DNA from: Micromonospora sp. FIMYZ51
GTDB lineage: Bacteria; Actinomycetota; Actinomycetes; Mycobacteriales; Micromonosporaceae
DNA: 64,000 nt
Assembly (NCBI RefSeq): GCF_038246755.1
Contig: NZ_CP134706.1
Coordinates: forward strand, 6,327,501 to 6,391,500
Reading direction: 5' to 3'
Part shown: one piece after another, positions 1 through 8,262 of the stretch
Position numbering within the stretch: the stretch's first letter is position 1
Layout of the letters: each line of letters begins with the position of its first letter
Made by a program: the position numbers and the translations under genes
Notes under the pieces: model-generated
The model's database searches: none
Told to the model about the DNA's origin: nothing
Seen by the model: only the letters and a program-made list of their open reading frames with translations

Positions 1-2
1 TC

Positions 3-158
3 GACACCTCCGGGGCACCGGTCGCCCGTGGTCTGGTCAACTACGACGCGGTCGAGTTGCCCAGCCTGCTGGGGCGCTCCACCACCGACCTCGCCGCGGC
101 ACTCGGCCCGGCGTACGAACGAGAGGTCGTCCACCGCGACGACCTGGTCCTGCTGTAG
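3..158 (+). CDS. proB: glutamate 5-kinase, C-terminal end (partial)
   Basis: Fifty-one residues are visible before the TAG stop; the start lies outside the window. The segment VARGLVNYDAVELPSLLGRS followed by a tail ending EREVVHRDDLVLL resembles the end of the PUA domain of actinobacterial glutamate 5-kinases. That enzyme phosphorylates glutamate in the first step of proline synthesis. proA follows on the same strand after 77 bases, the usual proline gene order. The kinase catalytic domain cannot be examined. A palindromic repeat begins seven bases after the stop. Confidence 0.8.
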   Translation, partial: DTSGAPVARGLVNYDAVELPSLLGRSTTDLAAALGPAYEREVVHRDDLVLL

Positions 159-164
159 ATGCTG

Positions 165-218
165 GTAAGGAAGGGCCCCTTATTAACGCCTGGTGTATAT
201 AAAGGGCCCCTTCCTAAC
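165..218 (+). repeat. 54-bp double-hairpin repeat, copy 1
   Basis: This element lies between proB and proA. Two near-palindromic boxes of the type AAGGGGCCCCTT sit either side of a conserved core, TTAACGCCTGGTG. The outer ends are GTAAGG and CCTAAC. The element starts seven bases after the proB stop and is followed by the proA ribosome site. Five related copies are found at 1484, 4056, 46436, 49001 and 49837. Confidence 0.85.
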
Positions 219-235
219 ACTGTGAGGAGCATGGG

Positions 236-1480
236 ATGAGCGTGAGCGAGCAGGCCCGGCGGGCGCGTACCGCAGCGGAGGTGTTGGCCGTGTCGACGCG
301 TACCGCCAAGGATGCCGCGCTGCACGCGATGGCCGACGCGCTGGTGGCGCGTACCCCGGAGATTCTGGCCGCGAACGGCGCGGACCTGGCGGCCGGGCGC
401 GAGGCCGGGCTGAGCGCGGCCGTGCTGGACCGGCTCGCCCTCGACGAGGGCCGGGTGGCCGGCATCGCCGACGCGCTGCGCCAGATGGCTGCGCTACCGG
501 ACCCGGTGGGCGAGGTGGTTCGCGGCTCGACGTTGCCCAACGGGCTGGAACTGCGGCAGATCCGGGTACCGTTCGGCGTGGTCGGCATCGTCTACGAGGG
601 GCGACCGAACGTGACCGTGGACGCCGCCGGCATCTGCCTGAAGTCCGGCAACGCGGCGCTGCTGCGCGGCTCCTCGTCGGCCGCGCACTCCAACGCGGCG
701 CTGGTGGCGGTGCTGCGTGACGCCATCGCCGACGCCGGCCTGCCGGCGGACGCGGTGCAACTGCTCGACGCCAGCACCCGCGACTCGGTCAAGGAGCTGA
801 TGCGGGCCCGGGGCCTGGTCGACGTGCTGATCCCGCGCGGTGGCGCCTCGCTGATCCGGACCGTGGTCGAGGAGTCGACCGTACCCGTGATCGAGACCGG
901 GGTGGGCAACTGCCACGTCTACGTGGACGCCGCCGCCGACCTGTCGATGGCGGTGTCGATCGCGTTGAACGCCAAGACCCAGCGACTGTCCACCTGCAAC
1001 ACCGCTGAGTCGCTGCTGGTGCACGCCGCGATCGCGGACGACTTCCTGCCCGCGATGCTGGCCGCCTTCGCCGAGGCCGGGGTTACCGTGCACGGTTCCG
1101 CCGAGGTGGCCCGGTACTCCGACGCCGTGGTTGCGGCCACCGACGAGGACTTCGCCACCGAATACCTCTCGGCGGACATCTCGGTCGCCGTCGTCGAGTC
1201 GCTCGACGCGGCGGTCGCGCACATTCGGCGGTACGGCAGCGGCCACACCGAGGCGATCGTCACCGACTCGCAGTCGGCGGCCCGGGAGTTCGTGGCCCGG
1301 GTGGACTCGGCGGCGGTCATGGTGAACGCCTCGACCCGGTTCACCGACGGCGGCGAGTTCGGCTTCGGTGCCGAGATCGGCATCTCCACCCAGAAGCTGC
1401 ACGCCCGCGGCCCGATGGGGCTGCCCGAGCTGACCAGCACCAAGTACGTGGTCACCGGCACCGGCCACCTGCGCGGCTGA
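236..1480 (+). CDS. proA: gamma-glutamyl phosphate reductase
   Basis: This 414-residue NADPH-dependent enzyme reduces gamma-glutamyl phosphate to glutamate semialdehyde, the second step of proline synthesis. The aldehyde-dehydrogenase-like fold is seen from the N-terminal cofactor domain ([18 protein letters not shown], near residue 103) to the catalytic motif [15 protein letters not shown], where Cys254 is the expected nucleophile. The conserved end [17 protein letters not shown] is present. Length is normal for the family. ATG at 236 is preceded by GTGAGGAG about six bases upstream. It follows proB with a repeat in the spacer, so co-transcription would have to read through that element. Confidence 0.96.
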   Translation: MSVSEQARRARTAAEVLAVSTRTAKDAALHAMADALVARTPEILAANGADLAAGREAGLSAAVLDRLALDEGRVAGIADALRQMAALPDPVGEVVRGSTLPNGLELRQIRVPFGVVGIVYEGRPNVTVDAAGICLKSGNAALLRGSSSAAHSNAALVAVLRDAIADAGLPADAVQLLDASTRDSVKELMRARGLVDVLIPRGGASLIRTVVEESTVPVIETGVGNCHVYVDAAADLSMAVSIALNAKTQRLSTCNTAESLLVHAAIADDFLPAMLAAFAEAGVTVHGSAEVARYSDAVVAATDEDFATEYLSADISVAVVESLDAAVAHIRRYGSGHTEAIVTDSQSAAREFVARVDSAAVMVNASTRFTDGGEFGFGAEIGISTQKLHARGPMGLPELTSTKYVVTGTGHLRG

Positions 1481-1483
1481 CGT

Positions 1484-1538
1484 GCAAGGAAGGGCACCTT
1501 ATTAACGCCTGGTGCATAGCAGGGGCCCCCGGTTAACA
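1484..1538 (+). repeat. 54-bp double-hairpin repeat, copy 2 (diverged)
   Basis: The repeat starts three bases after the proA stop. The left box is changed to AAGGGCACCTT and the right box to AGGGGCCCCC, but the core TTATTAACGCCTGGTGCATA is kept. It has the same orientation relative to the upstream gene as the copy after proB. Loss of box symmetry suggests an old copy. Confidence 0.75.
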
Positions 1539-1558
1539 AGATCCCGGCGGCCGGCGGG

Positions 1559-1690
1559 CAGCGGCCGGCGGGCAGCGGGCGGCGGGGCAGCGGGCGGCGG
1601 GGCAGCGGGCAGCGGGCGGCGGGGCAGCGGGCAGCGGGCGACAGCGGCGAACGGGCGACAGCGCTGGGTGGGTGGGTGGGTGGGTGGCGG
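1559..1690. repeat. GC-rich tandem low-complexity tract
   Basis: The spacer between the convergent proA and LtrA genes contains about ten irregular copies of GCAGCGGGCGGCGGG-type units, then five GGTG units (GGGTGGGTGGGTGGGTGG). Open frames through it are only low-complexity translations. I see no gene in it. Confidence 0.7.
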
Positions 1691-1725
1691 CGGCGGGTGA
1701 GTGACGGCGGCTCCGCGGGGTCGAG

Positions 1726-2943
1726 CTATGCCGGAGGGGATGGCGCCTCCGGTGGGCGGCCGGCGGCGTTCAGGGCGTCCGCTACGGCAACGCCGAGCAG
1801 CACGACGACGGCCGCTACGGCGGCCAGCAATGGCGGGCCCAGGACCAGCGGCGGCGCCAGCAGGACCAGGGTGCCGATGGCCACGACCCGGCGCCATGAG
1901 AGCCGGTCGAAGACGATACGTTCCAGTCGCATGCGGCCGAGCAGAAAGACTGCTGGCCCGCCGAGGATCATGGCCAACCAGGCCGGCTGAGTGTGCCCGC
2001 CCGGATGCTCCAGCACGATCTTCGAGCCCGCCGCGACGCCGAGGGTACCGATCACCATCAGCACATGAGCCGTGCCAACGGTCCGACCGGCGATCGCCCG
2101 GTTCGGCGACAGTGCGAGAGCCTCCGCAAGCACCTGGCCGGCGCGGTAGAAGTAGATCCGCCACATCAGTACGGTCGCCAGGAACGTGATCACCAGGGTC
2201 GCCGATGCGGCGGGCGTGGCAGCGTGACTGATGTAGGAGAGACCCACCGCCAGCATCGTCTCGCCGAGTGCGATCAAGAGCAGTTGCTCGTACCGCTCGG
2301 GCAGATGGGTACTACTGGTCATTGACCATGCGCTGGCGGAGAACCGGCGCATACCGGGCACCGGCCAGCCGAACCGTCCGACGGTCAGGTCCACGGTGAT
2401 GGCGATCGACCACACTGCGACGCGCTGCTCATCGCGTACGAACGCGCCGGAGAACCAGAGCACGCTCGAGGCGCCGAACCAGATGGCCTTGCGGGTGTAG
2501 AGCAGACGCAACGCTTGGTGGTCACGCAGCAGCGGCCGGAGCAACAGGGGCCGTCCGGCGTGCAGCAGCACGTACGGCACGGCGAAGGCGGCACCGCGCG
2601 CGACGAAGGCGTACGGCAGGGACGCCGCCATGATCAGCAGACCGAACGTACTGGCCAGGACGATCAGCTGGATCCGGCGGGACCGGTGATCGAACCGGCT
2701 GGTGATGTGCGTAGTGGTCGTCCACAGCCAGAGCAGCGGCAGGGCCAGGACAACCAGGTACAGCAGTGCCAGCCAGCGTTGCCCCGAGTTGCCGGAAAGA
2801 AGATCCTGCACCACCCGGGTGACGACCCCGTTCAGAGCAAAGACCAGAACCAGGTCGAAGAACAGCTCGAGAAAGTTGGCCTGCCGAGCGTCCTCCTCGC
2901 CGCGCAGAATGCTCCCGCCCCGCGCAGGTTCGGTCCACCTCAT
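1726..2943 (-). CDS. LtrA-like multi-pass membrane protein
   Basis: This 405-residue protein has repeated hydrophobic segments along its length and the N-terminal signature FLELFFDLVLVFALNGV at residues 24-40, typical of the low-temperature-requirement A (LtrA) family. The family is named from a Listeria cold-growth locus and has no established biochemical activity. A later segment, PERYEQLLLIALGETML, is also characteristic. It stands alone on the minus strand and converges with proA. ATG at 2943 has only a weak upstream purine stretch. The C-terminus is Pro/Ala-rich. Family assignment is secure; function is unknown. Confidence 0.85.
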   Translation of the reverse strand: MRWTEPARGGSILRGEEDARQANFLELFFDLVLVFALNGVVTRVVQDLLSGNSGQRWLALLYLVVLALPLLWLWTTTTHITSRFDHRSRRIQLIVLASTFGLLIMAASLPYAFVARGAAFAVPYVLLHAGRPLLLRPLLRDHQALRLLYTRKAIWFGASSVLWFSGAFVRDEQRVAVWSIAITVDLTVGRFGWPVPGMRRFSASAWSMTSSTHLPERYEQLLLIALGETMLAVGLSYISHAATPAASATLVITFLATVLMWRIYFYRAGQVLAEALALSPNRAIAGRTVGTAHVLMVIGTLGVAAGSKIVLEHPGGHTQPAWLAMILGGPAVFLLGRMRLERIVFDRLSWRRVVAIGTLVLLAPPLVLGPPLLAAVAAVVVLLGVAVADALNAAGRPPEAPSPPA

Positions 2944-3013
2944 TCGCCCATGTTCGCCAGGTAGAAACTAGTTTTACATCATTTCACCCTTTTACCCATC
3001 CAACCGGAACGAG

Positions 3014-3125
3014 GTGGCAGGCGGGTACACCAGTGGCGGCGAACGGCCGGCGGCGGCAGGCGGCGAACGGCCGGCGGCGACAGGCGGTTACGCCAGCGGT
3101 GGCGGACGGCCAGCGGTGGCAGGTG
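3014..3125. repeat. short tandem repeat next to terpene-cyclase-like gene
   Basis: Irregular units of GGCGAACGGCCGGCGGCGGCA and variants recur four to five times just downstream of the minus-strand gene ending at 3137. With the AT-richer bases 2964-2998, this fills the interval to the LtrA gene. The AT-rich stretch is a plausible promoter region for the LtrA gene but no clean hexamers are seen. Confidence 0.55.
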
Positions 3126-3136
3126 GCGGCCGAGGA

Positions 3137-3958
3137 TCAGCGGAAGGCGCGGATCACGGCCAGAGTGGCGTGTACGTCGAACTGGTGGCCGTCGTCGCTG
3201 CTCCAACCGCCGTCCGTACGCTGCGTCTCGGTCAGCCGGCGGCGGGCCGCCACAAGCGTCCACTCCTGCTCGTCGACGCCGACCCGACGCAGCGTCGAAG
3301 CCAACCACGCGGCGTCGGCTGGCGCCGCCTGCGGTAGCCGCTCGGCGAGCACCGCCTTGATCCGCGCCGACTCGTAGAACATCTGCTGCCGGTGCAGCAC
3401 CGCCGCGCTCAGCCAGCCGGCGGCCAGGAAGGACGGCCAACTGCCGTCGGGGTGCAGCTGGGCGGCGAGCGCCTGGCCCGCGGCCTGCACCACACCGGCG
3501 TACGCCCCGCCGACGCGATGGTCGAGCGGGCCGGCGGCCCGGGCGTCCAGGCCGGCCACGGTGAGCCAGAACGCGGCGTTGGCGGTCAGATAGAGTCGCG
3601 CCTCCGGGCTACCCGGACGGGCCCACTCGGGAGCGCTGTCGGCGAGCGCCTGGTCCTCTTCCCAGCAGCCGTCGCGCTGCTGGGCGGCGGCCAGCCAGTC
3701 CAGCGCCCGGCGGGCGGCCGGCCGGCCCAGCGCGCCGAGATCGTCCAACTCGGTCAGCCGGAAACAGGTCGCGTCGACGGAAGCGACCTCGTCACCCCAG
3801 GTAGCCGGCCAGCCGCCACCCAGGGTCTGGCCGATCTCGGCGCTGTCGAGCACCTCGGGAGGCGGCGGGGTGCCGGTGCGCAACCAGGAGAGCCGGGCAC
3901 GCTCCACGGCGTCCCCGTGCGCCACCACGAACCCGATCGCGGCGTCGATGTCGACCAC
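3137..3958 (-). CDS. prenyltransferase / squalene-oxidase repeat protein
   Basis: The 273-residue protein carries several QW-like repeats: QQRDGCWEED near residue 93, HPDGSW near 169 and QRTDGGWSSDDG near 246. These are typical of alpha/alpha-barrel proteins related to squalene-hopene cyclases and prenyltransferase subunits. It is less than half the length of a true cyclase and I see no DxDD-type catalytic motif. It is therefore probably a single-barrel protein of unknown activity. No signal peptide is visible. ATG at 3958 (MVDIDAAIGFVVAHGD) is the natural start. It does not form an operon with moeZ, since a palindromic repeat separates them. Confidence 0.75.
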   Translation of the reverse strand: MVDIDAAIGFVVAHGDAVERARLSWLRTGTPPPPEVLDSAEIGQTLGGGWPATWGDEVASVDATCFRLTELDDLGALGRPAARRALDWLAAAQQRDGCWEEDQALADSAPEWARPGSPEARLYLTANAAFWLTVAGLDARAAGPLDHRVGGAYAGVVQAAGQALAAQLHPDGSWPSFLAAGWLSAAVLHRQQMFYESARIKAVLAERLPQAAPADAAWLASTLRRVGVDEQEWTLVAARRRLTETQRTDGGWSSDDGHQFDVHATLAVIRAFR

Positions 3959-4055
3959 GGCGGTCAGGCTACCGGCGGGAAGATGATTGCGCCTCGGTTC
4001 TTCGGGCAGGTGGACCTGCCCGACGGCGGGGTGAGCTGGGTGTTCGTTGCGAACT

Positions 4056-4109
4056 GTTAATAGGGGGCCCCTCCTCTACACCAGGCGTTAAGAAGGGGCC
4101 CTTCCTTAC
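4056..4109 (-). repeat. 54-bp double-hairpin repeat, copy 3
   Basis: Read on the minus strand the element starts GTAAGGAAGGGCCCCTT, then TTAACGCCTGGTGTA, then a second box ending CTATTAAC. It lies one base beyond the moeZ stop and has the same orientation relative to its gene as copies 1 and 2. Confidence 0.85.
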
Positions 4110-4110
4110 T

Positions 4111-5292
4111 TCAGTACGTGGGGAGGGCGGGGTCGATCTGCTTGATCCAGGAGAGCACCCCGCCCTGTACGTGGACGGCGTCACGGAAGCCGGCCGCCTT
4201 CAGCGCGGCCAGCGCCTCGGCGGACCGGACGCCGGACTTGCAGTGCAGCACGACCTGCTTGTCCTGCGGCAGCCTGGACAGCGCCTCGCCGGAGAGGATC
4301 TCCCCCTTGGGGATCAGCGTTGCGCCGGGGATCCGGACGATCTCGTACTCGGCCGGCTCCCGCACGTCGACGAGGAAGATGTCCTTGCCGGCGTCCTGCC
4401 ACTCCTTCAGCTCGGTCGCGGTGATGGTGGCGTCGACCACCGCCTCCTGCGCCTCGACCGAGACCGCACCGCAGAAGTCCTCGTAGTCCTCCATCAGGTC
4501 GGTCAGGGTCGCGTTCTCGCCGCAGAGCACGCAGTTCGGGTCCTTGCGAACCTTGATCTTGCGGTAGCTCATCTCCAGGGCGTCGTAGACCATCAGCCGG
4601 CCGACCAGCGGCTCGCCGATGCCGGTGAGCAGCTTGATCGCCTCGTTGACCTGGATCGAACCGATCGAGGCGCAGAGCACACCGAGCACGCCACCCTCGG
4701 CGCAGGAGGGGACCATGCCGGGCGGCGGGGGCTCCGGGTAGAGGCAGCGGTAGCAGGGACCGTGCTCGGCCCAGAACACCGACGCCTGGCCGTCGAAGCG
4801 GTAGATCGACCCCCAGACGTACGGCTTGCCGAGCAGCACCGCCGCGTCGTTGACCATGTACCGGGTGGCGAAGTTGTCCGTGCCGTCGACGATCAGGTCG
4901 TACTGGGCGAAGATCTCGCGGACGTTCTCCCGGTCCAGCGCGGTGTTGTGAATCACCACCTCGACCAGCGGGTTGATCTCGCGGACGCTTGCCGCCGCCG
5001 ACTCGGCCTTGGGGCGGCCCACGTCGGAGACGCCGTGGATGACCTGGCGCTGGAGGTTGGACTCGTCGACGACGTCGAAGTCGATGATGCCGAGGGTGCC
5101 GACCCCGGCCGCGGCCAGGTACAGCAGCCCAGGAGAACCGAGGCCACCGGCGCCGACACAGAGCACCCGGGCGTTCTTCAGCCGCTTCTGGCCGGTCACC
5201 CCGACGTCAGGAATGATCAGGTGACGCGAGTAGCGGCGGATCTCGTCAACGGTCAGCTCGGCGGCGGGTTCGACGAGCGGGGGCAGCGACAC
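4111..5292 (-). CDS. moeZ: adenylyltransferase / sulfurtransferase MoeZ
   Basis: This 393-residue E1-like enzyme adenylates the C-terminal glycine of small sulfur-carrier proteins and then transfers sulfur to them, serving molybdopterin and thio-cofactor pathways. The ThiF/MoeB domain has the nucleotide loop GAGGLGS, the NLQRQV motif and GSIYRFDGQASVF. Cys pairs CYRC and CVLC suggest a zinc site. The C-terminal rhodanese domain carries the active-site loop HCKSGVRS. I chose GTG at 5292 because GGGGAG lies six bases upstream and the product begins MSLPPLVEPAAELTVDEI, like M. tuberculosis MoeZ. The longer frame to 5439 would overlap the neighbouring gene. Confidence 0.95.
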   Translation of the reverse strand: MSLPPLVEPAAELTVDEIRRYSRHLIIPDVGVTGQKRLKNARVLCVGAGGLGSPGLLYLAAAGVGTLGIIDFDVVDESNLQRQVIHGVSDVGRPKAESAAASVREINPLVEVVIHNTALDRENVREIFAQYDLIVDGTDNFATRYMVNDAAVLLGKPYVWGSIYRFDGQASVFWAEHGPCYRCLYPEPPPPGMVPSCAEGGVLGVLCASIGSIQVNEAIKLLTGIGEPLVGRLMVYDALEMSYRKIKVRKDPNCVLCGENATLTDLMEDYEDFCGAVSVEAQEAVVDATITATELKEWQDAGKDIFLVDVREPAEYEIVRIPGATLIPKGEILSGEALSRLPQDKQVVLHCKSGVRSAEALAALKAAGFRDAVHVQGGVLSWIKQIDPALPTY

Positions 5293-5422
5293 GGTGAACT
5301 CCCCGGGATCGATGTGGCGGGCAACCGAGCCATTGTCGCTCGCCGAGGCGCCCATCGACCATGAGCAGGGACACGTCGCCCGGCATGCGGGAGCGGGAAT
5401 AAGACGGACCGGAGCAGCGGGC

Positions 5423-6211
5423 TCAGGGCACGAGGTCACCGGCGTACCGGTGCCCGTCGAGGAAGGGCCAGGCGTTCGCCACGCAGCCCGCCAGACCGTA
5501 CGTCTGCTGCTGCATCACCGGCGCGGGGCGGCCGGGACCCGGGCACGCCTCGTGGGACTCCCCGAACTCGTGGCCGATCTCGTGGTTGAGCACGTACGCC
5601 CGGTACACCGCCACCGGCGCCCCGTAGTCCGGTACCGCCGTCAGCCAGCGGGCCAGGTTGATGACCACCTGTCCGGGCAGCTGGCAGGAGGCGTAGCCCT
5701 CGGTGTGCAGCCCGCCCTCGGCACACATCGCCGTCGAGGTGGTCGGGGTGGCCAGGTAGACGGTGAAATCGGCCCGATCGGCCTCGGCGACCCGTTGCAT
5801 CCGCAGCTCGGCGGAGCCGATCCAGCTACGCGGGTCGGCCAGTACCGCGTCGACCTCGGTCGCGAACTCGGCCGGGTCCTGCCCGGCGCCCTGCTCCACG
5901 GCGACCCGGTATCGGACGACCGGCCCGGCCACCCCGCGTACCGGCGAGTCCTGGTCGGCCACCAGGAAGCTGCCGGTGCCGCTGCTCGGCACGGCGCTGG
6001 GCGGGGTCGGCCCGTCCGTAGCGACGCGGGCCGCGCTCCGGTCCGGGACGGTCGGCTGCTCGGCGGCCCGGACCACGGAGACCGTGGCCATGATCGCGAA
6101 CGCCAGCACCAGGGTCACCCTGGCGAGCAGGATCACCGTGGGCTTACGCCGCCTCGACCGGCTCGCCGGTAGATCGGCCGACGGTATCCCAGGAAGGGGC
6201 GAAGCGGGCAT
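5423..6211 (-). CDS. DUF3152 secreted / membrane-anchored protein (copy 1)
   Basis: The 262-residue product has a basic N-terminus (SRSRRRKPT), one hydrophobic segment (VILLARVTLVLAFAIMATVSVV) and an exported domain of the DUF3152 family. That domain contains NHEIGHEFGESHEACPG, a zincin-like HExxH site with a third His six residues on, so a metallopeptidase activity is plausible but unproven. The conserved Cys residues (MCAEGG, SCQLPG, ACPGPG, GCVANAW) could form disulfides. ATG at 6211 is preferred; a TTG at 6232 would add seven residues. It lies 130 bases upstream of moeZ on the same strand, as Rv3207c does beside Rv3206c. Confidence 0.85.
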   Translation of the reverse strand: MPASPLPGIPSADLPASRSRRRKPTVILLARVTLVLAFAIMATVSVVRAAEQPTVPDRSAARVATDGPTPPSAVPSSGTGSFLVADQDSPVRGVAGPVVRYRVAVEQGAGQDPAEFATEVDAVLADPRSWIGSAELRMQRVAEADRADFTVYLATPTTSTAMCAEGGLHTEGYASCQLPGQVVINLARWLTAVPDYGAPVAVYRAYVLNHEIGHEFGESHEACPGPGRPAPVMQQQTYGLAGCVANAWPFLDGHRYAGDLVP

Positions 6212-6238
6212 AGATCTATCATTGCACCGCAATCAGGC

Positions 6239-6336
6239 GCATCCCGGCAACTTGGACCGATCGCCGCCGACGGCAGGTCTTTCAGATGCATCCCGGCAAG
6301 TCGGGCCGATCGCCGCCGACGGGCGGCTCTCTCAGA
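6239..6336. repeat. two 49-bp direct repeats between DUF3152 paralogues
   Basis: Two imperfect copies, at 6239-6287 and 6288-6336, share GCATCCCGGCAA and CCGATCGCCGCCGACGG. The second copy overlaps the last codons of the downstream paralogue. The pair may be a scar of the tandem gene duplication. Confidence 0.7.
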
Positions 6337-7267
6337 GCCGCGGACCGGCGTATCGCCGGCCGTCAAGGTACGGCCAGGGATTGGCCACGCAGCCGTTGAG
6401 AAAGAGCGTCTGCTGCATCATCACCGGCGCCGGCTTGCCCTTGCCCGGACAGCGCTCGTGCCGGTTACCCAACTGGTGCCCGACCTCGTGGTTGACCACG
6501 TAGTTGCGGTAGACCGAGAGCGGCACCTTCGCGTCGACGTAGTGCGGCACCGACAACCGCCAGCGCTCCAAGTTGATGATCACTTTTCCGGGGGCCCGGC
6601 AGGAGGTGTAGGGCCGCCCGCCGACCCGGATGTCCACACCTCCGGCGGCACACATCCGGCCCGCTGTGCGCGGCGTCGCCAGGTAGACCGTGAAGTCGTA
6701 CCCGGCGTCCCGGTCGACCTGCCGCAGCCGCAGGCGACCGCTGTCCACCCAGCTACCCGGGCCGGTCAGCGCCGTCTGCACGGCCAGCGCGAACTCACCG
6801 GCGTCCACCCCCGAACCGGCCTCCACCGCGACCCGGTAGCCCTGCATTCGGCCGCCCGTGCCGAGCACCGGTCCGGTGCGGTCGTCGATCACGAAGTTGC
6901 CCCGTCCGGCGGACGGAACCGGCCCGGGTTCCCGCAGCACCGGCGGCTTGGGCGAGGGGCTCGCCGAGGTCGGTGCGGGCGACGGGGTCACCGGCGGCGG
7001 GGCGACCGCCATCGCGGGCGACGACGGCGTTGCACCGGCCACCTCGTTGGCCCCGGCCGCGCCGCGCAGCCAGCCGGTGCCTCCCGCGACAAGCGTCACC
7101 GCCGCGCCGACCGCAGCCAGCACCACCGCCGCCCGGGCGACGACCGCAGGCCGCCGCCGGGGCATGCTCCCGCGCGTCGCACCGGCGACCGGCGCCGCCG
7201 ACTTCGACGGCCGGACATGCCGGCCGGGTTGCCGGCGATGGCTACGGGGAAGCGACACCCGGCTCAT
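6332..7267 (-). CDS. DUF3152 secreted / membrane-anchored protein (copy 2)
   Basis: This 311-residue paralogue of the neighbouring DUF3152 protein has a longer Arg/Pro-rich cytoplasmic lead, a hydrophobic segment (AAVVLAAVGAAVTLVAGG), a Pro/Ser linker and the DUF3152 domain. The HExxH-like site is NHEVGHQLGNRHERCPG. Pairs of Cys match copy 1, and the end (GCVANPWPYLDGRRYAG) is nearly the same. ATG at 7267 overlaps the stop of the upstream hydrolase as ATGA, so translational coupling is likely. The tandem arrangement points to duplication followed by divergence. Confidence 0.85.
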   Translation of the reverse strand: MSRVSLPRSHRRQPGRHVRPSKSAAPVAGATRGSMPRRRPAVVARAAVVLAAVGAAVTLVAGGTGWLRGAAGANEVAGATPSSPAMAVAPPPVTPSPAPTSASPSPKPPVLREPGPVPSAGRGNFVIDDRTGPVLGTGGRMQGYRVAVEAGSGVDAGEFALAVQTALTGPGSWVDSGRLRLRQVDRDAGYDFTVYLATPRTAGRMCAAGGVDIRVGGRPYTSCRAPGKVIINLERWRLSVPHYVDAKVPLSVYRNYVVNHEVGHQLGNRHERCPGKGKPAPVMMQQTLFLNGCVANPWPYLDGRRYAGPRL

Positions 7268-8238
7268 CCTGCCAGGTCGGTCCGGCGACCGTGGTCCCCC
7301 GATTCGGTGAGCAGTCCGACCACGGCCCGGGCCACCAGGCGTGGTACCTCAAGCTGCGCCACGTGCCCGACGCCGTCGAGCATCAGCAGCCGGCTGTCCG
7401 GGATGACCCGGGCGGTCTGCGGCGCCACCCGCACGTCGACCAGCCGATCCTGCCGTCCCCCGACGACAAGCGTCGGCGCCTGCACCGATGCGGCCATCCG
7501 CCACAGCGAGTCCGAGCCCGGTAGGTACGACCGGAGGAAGCTGGAGACCAGGCCGCGGAACGTCCGGACGTACGCCGCCGCGTAGTGCTCCGCCTGGTAG
7601 CGCACCCGGATCTCCTCCAGCGCCTCCCGTCGGCGCTGGTCACAGATTCGACTGAGGTCGGCCACGCACGCCTCCATCACCTGCTGGGCCATCACCTCCG
7701 GTGCCAGCTGGGCCAGCCGCCAGGCGGCCAGCCGCTCGCCCCGGGGGACCGCCAACAGGGGCAGCATCCGGCCCTGCAACGACCGCCGGAAGTCGAGGAA
7801 CGGCAGGGCCGGCGACACCAGGGTCAGCGTCCGGACCAGGTCCGGCCGCAGCGCCGCCACCCGCACCGAGATCGCGCCGCCCAGCGAATTGCCGAACAGG
7901 TGCACCGGACCTCGACCCGAGTGCTCGATCCAGCGGATCACCCGCTGCGCGAAGACCGGCACCGTGTAGCGCTGGCCCGGCGCGCTGCGGCCGAAGCCCG
8001 GCAGGTCGATCGCCTGACCGTCCAGCCGGTCGGCGAGCAGACCGGCCAGGTCGGTCCAGTTCTGCGACGAGCCACCCAGGCCGTGCACGTAGAGCGCCGG
8101 TTCCGCGTCCGGCCCGGTGGCCGGTGTGTCCCGCACATAGGTGACCAGGCCGTCGAGGCGGACCTCCCGGCCGGGCCAGGGCGGCGGGACCGAGTGTGCG
8201 GGGAGCAGCTGATCTGGCCAGAGGGTCGCAGGCTTCAC
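7264..8238 (-). CDS. alpha/beta-fold hydrolase
   Basis: The 324-residue protein has the alpha/beta hydrolase fold: an oxyanion-hole region YVHGLGGSSQNW, a nucleophile elbow GNSLGG (Ser), a late Asp in GGRQDRLVDV and a catalytic His in GVGHVAQLE. This resembles esterases, lactonases and carbon-carbon hydrolases, but the substrate cannot be told from sequence. No signal peptide is seen, so it is probably cytoplasmic. Its stop overlaps the start of the second DUF3152 gene and it lies 24 bases downstream of the large disordered-protein gene on the same strand, so these genes probably form one transcript. Confidence 0.88.
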   Translation of the reverse strand: MKPATLWPDQLLPAHSVPPPWPGREVRLDGLVTYVRDTPATGPDAEPALYVHGLGGSSQNWTDLAGLLADRLDGQAIDLPGFGRSAPGQRYTVPVFAQRVIRWIEHSGRGPVHLFGNSLGGAISVRVAALRPDLVRTLTLVSPALPFLDFRRSLQGRMLPLLAVPRGERLAAWRLAQLAPEVMAQQVMEACVADLSRICDQRRREALEEIRVRYQAEHYAAAYVRTFRGLVSSFLRSYLPGSDSLWRMAASVQAPTLVVGGRQDRLVDVRVAPQTARVIPDSRLLMLDGVGHVAQLEVPRLVARAVVGLLTESGDHGRRTDLAG

Positions 8239-8262
8239 CGTTCCAGTCTGCCTGCCGACGGC

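Noticed and set aside
5293..5439. Longer N-terminus for MoeZ
   Set aside because: It would overlap the DUF3152 gene; GTG at 5292 has a good ribosome site and fits the known family start.
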